A stretch of DNA of 64,000 nucleotides, taken from assembly GCF_025947345.1 (NCBI RefSeq), contig NZ_CP110011.1, positions 1,612,001-1,676,000 of the forward strand. The letters run 5' to 3'. The stretch is from Flavobacterium sp. N502536. Lineage in GTDB: Bacteria; Bacteroidota; Bacteroidia; Flavobacteriales; Flavobacteriaceae. Position numbers and translations under genes: made by a program. Below are positions 43,709 to 52,389 of this stretch, one piece after another (the stretch's first letter is position 1; each line of letters opens with the position of its first letter). Under the pieces are notes generated by a model. That model did not search any database. It worked only from the letters and a program-made list of their open reading frames with translations, and was not told the origin of the DNA.

Positions 43709-43812
43709 TATTCAGTCTCAGTGTTCAGTCTCAGTATTCAGTCTCAGTATTCAGTCTCAGCATAAACTGAAAACTGCGACTGCGACTGAAAACTAGTACT
43801 GCGACTGAAAAC
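43709..43812. repeat. TTCAGTCTCAGTA tandem words with inverted partner
   Basis: Four copies of a TTCAGTCTCAGTA-type word are followed by the complementary ACTGAAAACTGCGACTG set, giving a long imperfect hairpin between the kinase and hemJ genes. Related words occur at 51370-51450. Confidence 0.82.
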
Positions 43813-44360
43813 TATTTCTTTTCTCTAATTCTTTTATAAAAACGGAATCCCAGCATGATCAAAACCGAGAATAAAATAATTCCGATAACGCCAAAAATCC
43901 AGTTGATGGCACTTTTTAAAACCACTAAAAAAACTACTGCAAACAGTATGATGGTAGCACCTTCATTCCATAAACGCATGAAGTTATTGGAATATTTCAC
44001 CTCATCATTCTGTAGTTGCTTAAAAATCTGATGGCATTTTAAATGATACAGATACAGCAGAAAAACAAAACACAATTTTACATGCATCCATGGCATTTTG
44101 AGCCAGGCGTTTCCTAAATCGGTAAAAAACAGCATCCAAAAAGCAAAAATACTTGCTAAAATTGCGGACGGCCATGTAATAATGTACCACAAACGATAGG
44201 CCATTATTTTGTACTGTGCCTGCAAAATTTCTTTTTCAGGAGATGGTTTTTCGCTGGCTTCGATTTGATACACAAACAAACGCACTATATAAAACAAACC
44301 TGCAAACCAAGTGATTACAAATATAAGATGCAGTGATTTTAAGTAATTGTAATATTCCAT
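43812..44360 (-). CDS. hemJ: HemJ-type protoporphyrinogen oxidase (CopD family)
   Basis: The roughly 182-residue membrane protein from MEYYNYLKSLHLIFVITWFAG has four to five hydrophobic helices. H11 in the first helix and K95 in WMHVKLCF are the conserved His and Lys thought to be needed in HemJ. HemJ oxidises protoporphyrinogen IX to protoporphyrin IX in bacteria lacking HemG and HemY. The open frame continues five codons to a TTG, so the ATG at 44360 is chosen. Its neighbour is ferrochelatase, the next step of the pathway. Confidence 0.9.
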   Translation of the reverse strand: MEYYNYLKSLHLIFVITWFAGLFYIVRLFVYQIEASEKPSPEKEILQAQYKIMAYRLWYIITWPSAILASIFAFWMLFFTDLGNAWLKMPWMHVKLCFVFLLYLYHLKCHQIFKQLQNDEVKYSNNFMRLWNEGATIILFAVVFLVVLKSAINWIFGVIGIILFSVLIMLGFRFYKRIREKK

Positions 44361-44382
44361 TATTATTTGTTTCAAGTTTCAA

Positions 44383-44427
44383 GTTTAAGGTTTCTTCTAA
44401 AGTTGATTATAGCTTGAAACCTTAAAC
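44383..44427. repeat. hairpin GTTTAAGGTTTC / GAAACCTTAAAC
   Basis: A 12-bp perfect stem, extended by TTTGTTTC/GAAACAAA outside, fills the gap between hemH and hemJ. It may act as an intercistronic hairpin or terminator. Confidence 0.82.
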
Positions 44428-44439
44428 CTGAAACAAATA

Positions 44440-45453
44440 TTATTTCGCCCAATCGTTAATCCAGTTACTCACGGTCTGGCACCACTCGTCATCATCATTC
44501 AAACACGGAATTGCTAAGAAATCTTCTCCTCCGTTTGCTTCAAAATCTTCTTTGGCGCGCATTGCAATTTCCTCTAAAGTTTCTAAACAATCTGAAACGA
44601 AAGCTGGTGTTACCACCGCTAAATTCTTGATTCCTTTTGCTGGCATCTTATCAATTTCAACATCAGTATAAGGCTCCAGCCATTTGTCTCCCGCTAAACG
44701 TGACTGAAAAGTTAAGCTATACTTATCTTCAGGAAGCCCTAATAACTTCACGACTTGTCTGGTTGTTTCATAACACTGATGACGGTAGCAAAAATCATGT
44801 GCCGGTGAAGGTGTATTACAACAAGATCCGTCAATTTTACAGTGTGATTTTGTTACATCGGTTTTACGAATATGACGTTCCGGAATTCCGTGGTACGAGA
44901 ACAATAAATGATCGTAATCAAAACCAACCAAATGTTTCTGAATAGAATCAGCCAGATTCTTGATATAATCCGGTTTATTGTAAAACGCAGGAACATCAGT
45001 AAAAGTCATTTGCGGAAATTTCTTCTTGCGAATTTCTTCTGCCTTTACTAAAATAGTTAAAGTCGAAGCCATCGCATATTGTGGGTATAAAGGGAAAAGC
45101 AATACCTCTGTAACACCTTTTTCATGTAATTCCTGAAGTCCTTTTTCGATCGTCATGCTTCCGTAACGCATTGCTAAAGCAACAGGTACATTTACCAAAG
45201 GCTGAACTTTTTTTTGCATTCTTTCAGAAAGTACAACCAAAGGAGAACCCTCATCCCACCATATTTTCGCATAAGCATGTGCTGATTCCTCTGGTCTTTT
45301 TCTTAAAATAATACCACGAACCAACAAAGCTCTTAATAAATACGGGACATCAATCACGTATTTATCCATTAAAAATTCGTCTAAGTATGGTTTTACATCT
45401 TTTGGTTCTGGGCTTTCCGGAGATCCTAAGTTTACTAATAATACGCCTTTCAT
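44440..45453 (-). CDS. hemH: ferrochelatase with internal cysteine cluster
   Basis: The 337-residue enzyme inserts Fe2+ into protoporphyrin IX, the last step of heme synthesis. The catalytic histidine is H188 in FSYHGIPERH, and the N-terminal GVLLVNLGSPESP and acidic C-terminal TLEEIAMRAKEDFE regions fit the family. Residues 205-227 hold five cysteines (C205, C211, C212, C222, C227), matching the internal segment that binds a [2Fe-2S] cluster in Porphyromonas- and Myxococcus-type ferrochelatases. It is followed by hemJ and has its own -7 element. Confidence 0.95.
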   Translation of the reverse strand: MKGVLLVNLGSPESPEPKDVKPYLDEFLMDKYVIDVPYLLRALLVRGIILRKRPEESAHAYAKIWWDEGSPLVVLSERMQKKVQPLVNVPVALAMRYGSMTIEKGLQELHEKGVTEVLLFPLYPQYAMASTLTILVKAEEIRKKKFPQMTFTDVPAFYNKPDYIKNLADSIQKHLVGFDYDHLLFSYHGIPERHIRKTDVTKSHCKIDGSCCNTPSPAHDFCYRHQCYETTRQVVKLLGLPEDKYSLTFQSRLAGDKWLEPYTDVEIDKMPAKGIKNLAVVTPAFVSDCLETLEEIAMRAKEDFEANGGEDFLAIPCLNDDDEWCQTVSNWINDWAK

Positions 45454-45516
45454 GTTTTTTGCTTTAGGCTTTAAGCTCTAGGCTTTAAGCTTTTTATTTG
45501 TTTTTAAAATTTTCGT

Positions 45517-45524
45517 CAAAAGTA
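45517..45524 (-). promoter_or_regulatory. -7 promoter element of hemH
   Basis: On the minus strand this is TACTTTTG (TAnnTTTG), 64 bases upstream of the hemH ATG. Confidence 0.5.
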
Positions 45525-45606
45525 GGACTTGTAACTTTTTAGAAATATGATAATTATTACTTTTTAATTATGTTCTTATTTATAAAATTGATGCTTCAAA
45601 ACATCA

Positions 45607-46149
45607 TCAGTTTTTATCTTTTTTATATTTGCTGAATAGTTTTTCCAATGATTTATATTCTTCCTCTGTTCCAAAGTTATCTGTCTTAATTTCCTTTTTA
45701 GAACTAATCAGATAAAACTGACGACAGGAAAGACAGATTTTGGCAACTCCTGAGATTTCTTCATTCTTTTTAAAAATCAAAATATCCCTATATTCAGGTG
45801 CACAAGCATATACGTTTTCAAACATCTTTAAAGAAGATTTCTCCAAAAAAATATCATTTCTTAAATACTCAACGTCTTTTTTAGATAATTCAAATTTAGA
45901 AAACCCATCAGAATTAATTGTTTTATTAAAAACATCACTATTCACTTTCTCAGGATAGGCATCGAAAAAAATCTTATCTTCAATAGTATTGTCAATGCCT
46001 TTACTGTGATTATCATCCATTTCTTCTTCTTTGCTTTTATTCAATGAATAATATTCAACACTATCAAAATCAAAAAACATTTTTTCTTCTTTTGATTTAC
46101 AAGATAGAATTAAAAAAAGCAATAAAACTATTGAATATCTTCTAACCAT
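45607..46149 (-). CDS. hypothetical lipoprotein
   Basis: The 180-residue protein starts MVRRYSIVLLLFLILSCKSK, with a lipobox at Cys17. The rest is acidic and lysine-rich, with a CLSCRQFY segment (CxxC) near the C-terminus. No family is recognised. Its ATG overlaps the stop of the AraC gene (TAATG), so translation is probably coupled. Confidence 0.72.
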   Translation of the reverse strand: MVRRYSIVLLLFLILSCKSKEEKMFFDFDSVEYYSLNKSKEEEMDDNHSKGIDNTIEDKIFFDAYPEKVNSDVFNKTINSDGFSKFELSKKDVEYLRNDIFLEKSSLKMFENVYACAPEYRDILIFKKNEEISGVAKICLSCRQFYLISSKKEIKTDNFGTEEEYKSLEKLFSKYKKDKN

Positions 46150-47021
46150 TAAACATTCGCATTAATCGACATCAGGTATTTTTTAGGAGTGGTGGCAAAT
46201 TTTTTCTTGAATGCCGCTATAAAATGACTCCCTGTGCTGTAACCAATTTTTAGCCCTACCTCATTTACGTTATAAGAACCGCTGTCGAGCAGTTTTCGGG
46301 CGAAATCCATTTTATAATCAAACAAAAATCCATATACCGTATCGCCATAGATTTGTTTGAAACCCATTTTTAGTTTCTTCAGATTCAAACCAATTTCATC
46401 GGCCAGTTCCTGTAAACCCGGAGGTTCAGCCATATTTGCAATGATAATTTCTTTCGCTCGTCTTATCTTTAAAACGTTATCCTCATCAATCAAAAACGGA
46501 CATTGTTCTGCATTTGGATCTTCGGTTCGGTTAAAATACAGGCTGAGTAATTCATATCCTTTTCCTTTGTAATAAAGGTTTTTTATAGACGGATGCAAGT
46601 TGTAATGAAACAGCTGGCTCAGTACAATAGCCATAGAGGGACTAATATTTCCTTCGTTATAATATTTTTTGTCCTTATTATCAGGACTTAAAAAAGTAAT
46701 ATAATCTGCTTCGGCAGAAAACAACGCGTGAAATTTTTTGATCGATACGATTACTGAAATCACCCACGAATTTGGAGAAAGTTCTAAATTCAATGGTAAT
46801 TCTTTCTGCGGATTGTACAAAAGCAACGATTTTTCTTCCTTCAATTCTAAAGCATAACTACCCTGATTGAATAAAAATTTAGCATTGCCTTTTATTCCGA
46901 AATGAAACTGTATCAGACCACTACCTACTTCGTGCTGCCCCAAAAAGAGCTCTGAACTGTCGTTTTGAAAACGGATCAGCGTAAAGTCATCTTCGATTTT
47001 TATAATTTCCTGAGAACTCAT
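46149..47021 (-). CDS. AraC family transcriptional regulator
   Basis: The roughly 290-residue protein from MSSQEIIKIEDDFTLIRF has an N-terminal sensing domain and a C-terminal double helix-turn-helix (about residues 190-290) with LQELADEIGLNLKKLKMGFKQ and VNEVGLKIGYSTGSHFIAAFKKKF. It resembles the PchR-like group that senses iron-linked ligands. It diverges from hemA with a 227-base gap, so control of heme genes is a reasonable inference. The ATG at 47021 replaces a TTG seven codons upstream. Confidence 0.9.
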   Translation of the reverse strand: MSSQEIIKIEDDFTLIRFQNDSSELFLGQHEVGSGLIQFHFGIKGNAKFLFNQGSYALELKEEKSLLLYNPQKELPLNLELSPNSWVISVIVSIKKFHALFSAEADYITFLSPDNKDKKYYNEGNISPSMAIVLSQLFHYNLHPSIKNLYYKGKGYELLSLYFNRTEDPNAEQCPFLIDEDNVLKIRRAKEIIIANMAEPPGLQELADEIGLNLKKLKMGFKQIYGDTVYGFLFDYKMDFARKLLDSGSYNVNEVGLKIGYSTGSHFIAAFKKKFATTPKKYLMSINANV

Positions 47022-47193
47022 AGCGATATTTTTTTGAAACAAAAATTAGCCTAAATGGAAAATGTTATTTAGAATCACTCTAAACAAAACAATTCTAACA
47101 ACTTGATTTTGCTACAAAAATACTTCTTTTTGCATAAAAACAGTTGTTTAGAAACAAAAAAACATGTAGCGATACAAAAAGTACTTTTAGCGT

Positions 47194-47201
47194 TACTTTT
47201 G
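47194..47201 (+). promoter_or_regulatory. -7 promoter element of hemA
   Basis: TACTTTTG fits TAnnTTTG, 47 bases before the hemA ATG and within the AraC/hemA divergent gap. Confidence 0.5.
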
Positions 47202-47248
47202 TAAACACTATAATGATAATTTTGTTGCACTTTTATGAAAGTGAATTT

Positions 47249-48499
47249 ATGGAAAACAATAACGTACCGAAACACCTTTATTTTTATTCAGTTGGTCTGA
47301 GTTATAAAAAAGCTGATGCTGAGGTCAGAGGTCAATTTAGTTTGGATGCAGTTGCTAAAACACGTTTGCTGGAACAAGCTAAAAATGAGGGAATAGAAAG
47401 TTTAATTGTCACTTCGACCTGCAACAGAACCGAGATTTACGGTTTTGCAGAACATCCTTTTCAGTTAATAAAATTAATTTGCGATAATAGTAACGGATCT
47501 GTTGATGCTTTTCAAAAAGTAGGATTCGTTTATAAAAATCAGGAAGCAATTAATCATATGTTTCGCGTAGGAACTGGCTTAGACAGTCAGATCTTAGGTG
47601 ACTTCGAGATTATTTCTCAAATCAAAACCAGTTTTACCCATTCCAAATCATTTGGTTTAGCTAATGCTTTCTTGGAAAGACTGGTAAACGCCGTAATTCA
47701 GGCGAGTAAAAAAATCAAGAACGAAACAGAAATCAGTTCGGGAGCCACTTCGGTTTCTTTTGCATCGGTACAATACATTCTTAAAAATGTAGAAGATATT
47801 GGAAACAAAAACATTCTGCTTTTCGGAACGGGAAAAATAGGTAGAAATACTTGCGAAAATTTAGTAAAACATACTAAAAATGAACACATCACCTTAATCA
47901 ATCGTACCAAAGACAAGGCAGAGAAACTAGCCGGAAAACTAAATCTGATTGTTAAGGATTATTCCGAATTACATCTTGAACTTCAAAAAGCTGATGTGGT
48001 AGTTGTTGCAACGGGTGCTCAGAATCCAACAGTAGACAAAGCAATCCTGAATCTAAAAAAACCTTTATTGATTTTAGATTTATCCATTCCGAAAAACGTT
48101 AATGAAAACGTGGAGGAATTAGAAGGTGTAACTTTGATTCATATGGATTATTTGTCGCAATTGACGGATGAAACGCTGGAAAACAGAAAACTTCATATTC
48201 CTGCTGCCGAAGCTATTATTGAAGAAGTTAAAGAAGAATTTATAACCTGGACAAAAGGCCGCAAATTCGCCCCTACCATTAATGCTTTAAAAGAGAAACT
48301 AAATGCGATTAAAAACTCGGAATTAGATTTTCAAAGCAGAAAAATTGCTGATTTCAATGAAGAACAGGCTGAAATTATCAGTAACCGTATCATTCAGAAA
48401 ATCACTACTCATTTTGCCAATCACTTAAAAGACGACAATACCATGGTCGATGAAAGCATCGAATGGATCGAAAAAGTCTTCAAAATAAAAGCATCTTAA
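47249..48499 (+). CDS. hemA: glutamyl-tRNA reductase
   Basis: The 416-residue enzyme makes glutamate-1-semialdehyde, the first committed step of the C5 heme route. The nucleophile is the cysteine in TSTCNRTEIYGF. GTGLDSQILGDFEI is the tRNA/active-site block, and the NADPH loop is LLFGTGKIGRNTCENL. The frame is open 35 codons upstream, but MENNNVPKHLYFYSVGLSYKKA is the natural beginning. It leads the run hemA, hemC, hemD, hemE, hemF and is divergent from the AraC regulator. Confidence 0.96.
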   Translation: MENNNVPKHLYFYSVGLSYKKADAEVRGQFSLDAVAKTRLLEQAKNEGIESLIVTSTCNRTEIYGFAEHPFQLIKLICDNSNGSVDAFQKVGFVYKNQEAINHMFRVGTGLDSQILGDFEIISQIKTSFTHSKSFGLANAFLERLVNAVIQASKKIKNETEISSGATSVSFASVQYILKNVEDIGNKNILLFGTGKIGRNTCENLVKHTKNEHITLINRTKDKAEKLAGKLNLIVKDYSELHLELQKADVVVVATGAQNPTVDKAILNLKKPLLILDLSIPKNVNENVEELEGVTLIHMDYLSQLTDETLENRKLHIPAAEAIIEEVKEEFITWTKGRKFAPTINALKEKLNAIKNSELDFQSRKIADFNEEQAEIISNRIIQKITTHFANHLKDDNTMVDESIEWIEKVFKIKAS

Positions 48500-48649
48500 T
48501 TCTTAAACACATAGAAACATAGTTATTATAGATTCGAGAACATAAAGTCAAGATTAGAAAATCTGGATTTTTTCACATAGCTATGAGGTTTATTAACAAA
48601 TGAAATGACTTTCTACATTTTTTAATCTATGCCTCTATGTGTTTAAGAA
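48500..48649. repeat. long-range inverted repeat between hemA and hemC
   Basis: TTCTTAAACACATAGA (48500-48515) pairs perfectly with TCTATGTGTTTAAGAA (48634-48649). The 118-base loop contains a smaller CATAGctATG palindrome. No gene is present. Confidence 0.88.
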
Positions 48650-48697
48650 ATAATAATCAAATCATCTTAACTATTGAGTTTGATTTAAAAAACAAAA

Positions 48698-49621
48698 ATG
48701 GCAGAAAAAACAATCAGAATTGGAACTCGCGATAGCGAATTAGCACTTTGGCAGGCACATACTGTCGAGAAAAAACTAAACGATCTTGGGTATAAAACCG
48801 AGATTATAGCTGTAAAATCTACAGGTGATATTATTCTTGACAAACCTCTTTACGAACTTGGAATTACAGGAATATTCACCAAAACTTTAGATGTTGCCAT
48901 GATAAATGGCGATATAGATATTGCTGTTCATTCGATGAAAGATGTACCGACTGCTTTACCAAAAGGTATTGTTCAGGCGGCAGTTTTAGAAAGAGCCAAT
49001 GTTCTCGATATTTTAGTTCATAAAGGAAATCCTGATTTTGCTAATCCAAGTACAATTGCAACCGGAAGTCTGCGTCGTCAGGCACAATGGTTCAACAAAT
49101 ATCCGAATCACACTGTTGTCGATTTACGTGGAAATGTAAATACCCGTATGCAAAAACTACAGGACAACAACTGGGACGGTGCTGTTTTTGCCGCTGCAGG
49201 TTTGGAGCGCATCAACTTAAAACCAGAAAATTTTATCGATTTAGACTGGATGATTCCCGCACCGGCACAAGGAGCAATGATGGTTGTGGCGATGGAGAAC
49301 GACAATTATGCTTTAGAGGCTCTGTCACAATTAAACGATATTGAAACGGAGATTTGTACCTATATCGAACGTCAGTTTTTAAGAACTTTAGAAGGAGGCT
49401 GTACAGCACCAATTGGGGCTTTGGTTCGTTATAACGAAGACGAGGACACACTTCATTTTCAGGGAGTTTTACTTTCGGTTGACGGAAAACAAAAACTGGA
49501 AATCGACAAAACCGTTGAAATTGGAGAGTGGAAAAAACTAGGATTCTTTGCTGCTCAGGAAATCCTGAACAACGGCGGAACCGAATTGATGCAGGCTATT
49601 AAAGAATCTTTGAAGAAGTAA
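48698..49621 (+). CDS. hemC: hydroxymethylbilane synthase
   Basis: The 307-residue porphobilinogen deaminase polymerises four porphobilinogens. It has IRIGTRDSELALWQA at the start, SMKDVPTALP, ATGSLRRQAQW, and EGGCTAPIGA, whose cysteine holds the dipyrromethane cofactor. Length is typical. Its stop TAA overlaps the hemD start (TAATG). Confidence 0.96.
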   Translation: MAEKTIRIGTRDSELALWQAHTVEKKLNDLGYKTEIIAVKSTGDIILDKPLYELGITGIFTKTLDVAMINGDIDIAVHSMKDVPTALPKGIVQAAVLERANVLDILVHKGNPDFANPSTIATGSLRRQAQWFNKYPNHTVVDLRGNVNTRMQKLQDNNWDGAVFAAAGLERINLKPENFIDLDWMIPAPAQGAMMVVAMENDNYALEALSQLNDIETEICTYIERQFLRTLEGGCTAPIGALVRYNEDEDTLHFQGVLLSVDGKQKLEIDKTVEIGEWKKLGFFAAQEILNNGGTELMQAIKESLKK

Positions 49622-50286
49622 TGAGTAAATCAATTCAAATATTATCTACAAAAAAGCTCTCAACTGAACAAAAGCAAGCGTTAACAACCGCAAATCTTGA
49701 AGTTATTGAGGCTGATTTTATTCAAACAGAGAATAAACCTTTCGAAATAAAAGACCTCAACGATAATTTAATCTTTACGAGTCAGAATGCGGTTCACAGT
49801 ATCCTATCGCATCCAAAATTGGAAGAACTGAAAAGTAAAAATGTATTTTGTGTCGGATTAAAAACGAAGATCCTTTTGTCTGAAAGCGGATTCAATGTTG
49901 TCGCTTACACCGGATATGCTGCTGATTTAGCTGAAATCATTACTTTAATTTATCGCAGTGAAAGCTATACTTTTTTTAGTGGAAACCTGCGTAGAGAAAC
50001 TTTACCAAAGGCTTTAAAAGATGCTGAGATAAAATTCAATGAAATTCAGGTTTATGATACTTCATTGACACCTCAAAAAATAAAAACCGCTGTTGATGCT
50101 ATTCTATTCTATAGTCCTTCTGGCGTTGAAAGTTATCTGAAAGAGAATACTATTAAAAAGGAAACCTGCTTTTGCATTGGAGAAACCACTGCTGAAGCCT
50201 TACATAAAATTACCAAAAACATCATAATTGCAGATCAGACAACGGTTGAAGATGTCATTGAAGATGTTTTACAAGAATATAAATAA
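49621..50286 (+). CDS. hemD: uroporphyrinogen-III synthase
   Basis: The 221-residue protein is divergent, as HemD usually is. Recognition rests on FTSQNAVHSIL, FYSPSGVESYL and CIGETTAEAL, the common HemD blocks, and on its place between hemC and hemE. It closes hydroxymethylbilane to uroporphyrinogen III with ring D inversion. Translation is coupled to hemC through a TAATG overlap. Confidence 0.92.
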   Translation: MSKSIQILSTKKLSTEQKQALTTANLEVIEADFIQTENKPFEIKDLNDNLIFTSQNAVHSILSHPKLEELKSKNVFCVGLKTKILLSESGFNVVAYTGYAADLAEIITLIYRSESYTFFSGNLRRETLPKALKDAEIKFNEIQVYDTSLTPQKIKTAVDAILFYSPSGVESYLKENTIKKETCFCIGETTAEALHKITKNIIIADQTTVEDVIEDVLQEYK

Positions 50287-50297
50287 CAACAATAAAC

Positions 50298-50330
50298 AAA
50301 CCCGACAGGTTTTAAAAACCTGTCGGGTTT
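50298..50330. repeat. palindrome AAACCCGACAGGTTTT inside the hem operon
   Basis: A 16-bp perfect stem with one base in the centre lies 14 bases before hemE. Its core is identical to 27003-27033. It could weaken read-through from hemD to hemE or shape RNA decay. Confidence 0.88.
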
Positions 50331-50344
50331 AAAATATAAACCTT

Positions 50345-51370
50345 ATGTTAAAAAACGACCTATTTTTAAAAGCACTAAAAGGAGAAACTGTTCAACGTCC
50401 ACCAGTTTGGATGATGCGTCAAGCCGGAAGATATTTACCGGAATTTAGAGCTTTGCGTGATAAATATGATTTTTTCACCAGATGTGAAACTCCTGAACTG
50501 GCTGCCGAAATCACTGTTCAGCCCATCCGCAGAATTGCTCCGGATGCTGCGATTCTATTCTCTGATATTTTGGTTGTTCCGCGTGCAATGGGAATTCACG
50601 TAGAATTAAAAGACAATTTAGGTCCAATTATTCCTGATCCGATTCGTACAATGGAACAAGTCAATCAGGTTATTGTTCCGGATGTAAACGAAACTTTAGG
50701 TTATGTCTTTGATGCTATTAAATTGACTAAAGAAATGCTGAACGACGAAGTACCGTTAATTGGTTTCGCCGGTTCACCATGGACCATTTTCTGTTATGCC
50801 GTTGAAGGAAAAGGTTCTAAAAGTTTTGATACTGCAAAAGGATTCTGTTTTTCAAATCCGGTAGCAGCGCACACTTTATTACAAAAAATTACAGATACCA
50901 CAATTCTATACTTAAAAGAAAAAGTAAAATCAGGAGTTGATGCCGTTCAGATTTTTGATTCATGGGGAGGAATGCTTTCTCCGGTTGATTATCAGGAATT
51001 CTCCTGGAAATACATCAACCAGATTGTAGATGCTTTGGCAGAGGTTACTCCGGTTATCGTTTTCGGAAAAGGATGTTGGTTTGCCTTAGGCGAAATGGGC
51101 AAAAGTAAAGCTTCCGCACTTGGTGTAGACTGGACTTGTACGCCAAGAAATGCTCGTTATTTATCGGGTGGAAACATTACTTTACAAGGTAATTTTGATC
51201 CTTCAAGATTACTTTCTCCAATTCCAACCATCAAAAAAATGGTTCATGAAATGATCGACGAATTTGGAAAAGACAAATATATCGTAAATTTAGGTCACGG
51301 AATTTTACCAAATATTCCTGTAGATCACGCTAAAGCGTTTATTGACGCGGTTAAAGAATACGGGAACTAG
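50345..51370 (+). CDS. hemE: uroporphyrinogen decarboxylase
   Basis: The 341-residue enzyme converts uroporphyrinogen III to coproporphyrinogen III. Signatures are [28 protein letters not shown], and [16 protein letters not shown], and the ending [15 protein letters not shown] carries a conserved histidine. Length is typical. It lies in the hem run after a strong intercistronic palindrome. Confidence 0.96.
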   Translation: MLKNDLFLKALKGETVQRPPVWMMRQAGRYLPEFRALRDKYDFFTRCETPELAAEITVQPIRRIAPDAAILFSDILVVPRAMGIHVELKDNLGPIIPDPIRTMEQVNQVIVPDVNETLGYVFDAIKLTKEMLNDEVPLIGFAGSPWTIFCYAVEGKGSKSFDTAKGFCFSNPVAAHTLLQKITDTTILYLKEKVKSGVDAVQIFDSWGGMLSPVDYQEFSWKYINQIVDALAEVTPVIVFGKGCWFALGEMGKSKASALGVDWTCTPRNARYLSGGNITLQGNFDPSRLLSPIPTIKKMVHEMIDEFGKDKYIVNLGHGILPNIPVDHAKAFIDAVKEYGN

Positions 51371-51450
51371 TTTTCAGTTTGGCAGTCACAGTTTTTAGTT
51401 ACCTAACATCAAACTGAAGACTGTGACTGAAGACTGCGACCGAAAACTCA
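51370..51450. repeat. word-type inverted repeat after hemE
   Basis: TTTTCAGTTTGGCAGTCACAG pairs with CTGTGACTGAAGACTGCGAC-type words on the right (51420-51450), giving a long imperfect hairpin. The CAGTC/ACTGAAAAC words are shared with 43709-43812. Confidence 0.8.
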
Positions 51451-51457
51451 ATAAAAC

Positions 51458-51838
51458 ATGCTCAACAAAGGACTCAGAGACGAAGAAAGCATCAGAATAG
51501 AGAATACTCTAAAAACGTTGCGTGCCTTAATTTTTGTTCCTAAGTTTTGGAATGCTGAAGATATAAGTCTCATCGACGAACAACTAAAAGGATTTGGCTT
51601 AAGTTTAGAAAGAACCATTGAAATTCCTGAAGAAGATTTGATTATTCTGTTACAACGTTGTCATTTAGACTGGGATCAACAGGAGCAATTTGCAGATCTT
51701 TTGGTGGATTTATCACAAGAAAAACAATTTGACTTTTTAGGAAAAGCACTGGCCATTTATCAGTATATCCAGCAAGAAAGCAAGGTTTTCTCCTTTGGAA
51801 TAAATACTAAAATCGCTTCGGCCAAAAACAAATCATAA
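51458..51838 (+). CDS. hypothetical protein in the hem operon
   Basis: The 126-residue protein looks mostly helical and acidic, without signal peptide or membrane segment. One central block reads LLQRCHLDWDQQEQFADLL. I do not recognise a family. It starts 88 bases after hemE and shares a TAATG overlap with the following GNAT gene, so it is part of the hem transcript by position only; a role in heme synthesis is not shown. Confidence 0.78.
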   Translation: MLNKGLRDEESIRIENTLKTLRALIFVPKFWNAEDISLIDEQLKGFGLSLERTIEIPEEDLIILLQRCHLDWDQQEQFADLLVDLSQEKQFDFLGKALAIYQYIQQESKVFSFGINTKIASAKNKS

Positions 51839-52389
51839 TGGTTTTTACAGATTGGAAAATAAATACGATTGCCGATATTCTTCCTGAGGAATTTTTCACC
51901 CTCATCGAAAAGAATAAAAACCACATTCAAAAAACGTTTCCCGTTACCCTTTCCTACTGTACTGATCTTGAAAAAACAAAACAGTTTATTGCCTATAATC
52001 AGGATAAAGAAAATCATAAAGAAGGATACTTTTTTTACCCAAGAGACAACAAAACCAATACTTTAATTGGTTATTTGTGTATAAAAAGCATCGATAATCG
52101 CATTTCAAAATGTGAGTTGGGTTATTTTGTTGATGAAGATTATCAGGGAAAAGGAATTACTTCAAAAGTAGTTTCTGAAACCTTAGCTTATTGCTTCAAT
52201 ACTTTAAACATGAATAAAGTATTTATTTGTACTTCAAAAATCAACACAGCAAGTCAGCAGATTGCTTTAAAACATCATTTTAAACAAGAAGGAATATTAA
52301 GAGAAGAATTCAAGAACAGCGACGGAACACTAGAAGATGTTGTGTACTTTGGATTACTCAAATCAGAATACAATACTCATGAAAGATAA
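51838..52389 (+). CDS. GNAT family N-acetyltransferase (RimJ/RimL-like)
   Basis: The 183-residue protein has the RimJ/RimL type acetyl-CoA site in GYFVDEDYQGKGITSKV and a C-terminal LEDVVYFGLLKSEY, as in ribosomal-protein or sugar acetyltransferases. Target unknown. Its start overlaps the previous stop, and its end overlaps hemF by 11 bases, so the three genes are tightly coupled. Confidence 0.9.
   Translation: MVFTDWKINTIADILPEEFFTLIEKNKNHIQKTFPVTLSYCTDLEKTKQFIAYNQDKENHKEGYFFYPRDNKTNTLIGYLCIKSIDNRISKCELGYFVDEDYQGKGITSKVVSETLAYCFNTLNMNKVFICTSKINTASQQIALKHHFKQEGILREEFKNSDGTLEDVVYFGLLKSEYNTHER

Noticed and set aside
46081..47021. AraC and the overlapping lipoprotein as a toxin-antitoxin or anti-sigma pair
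   Set aside because: The overlap only shows coupling; neither protein has features of such systems.
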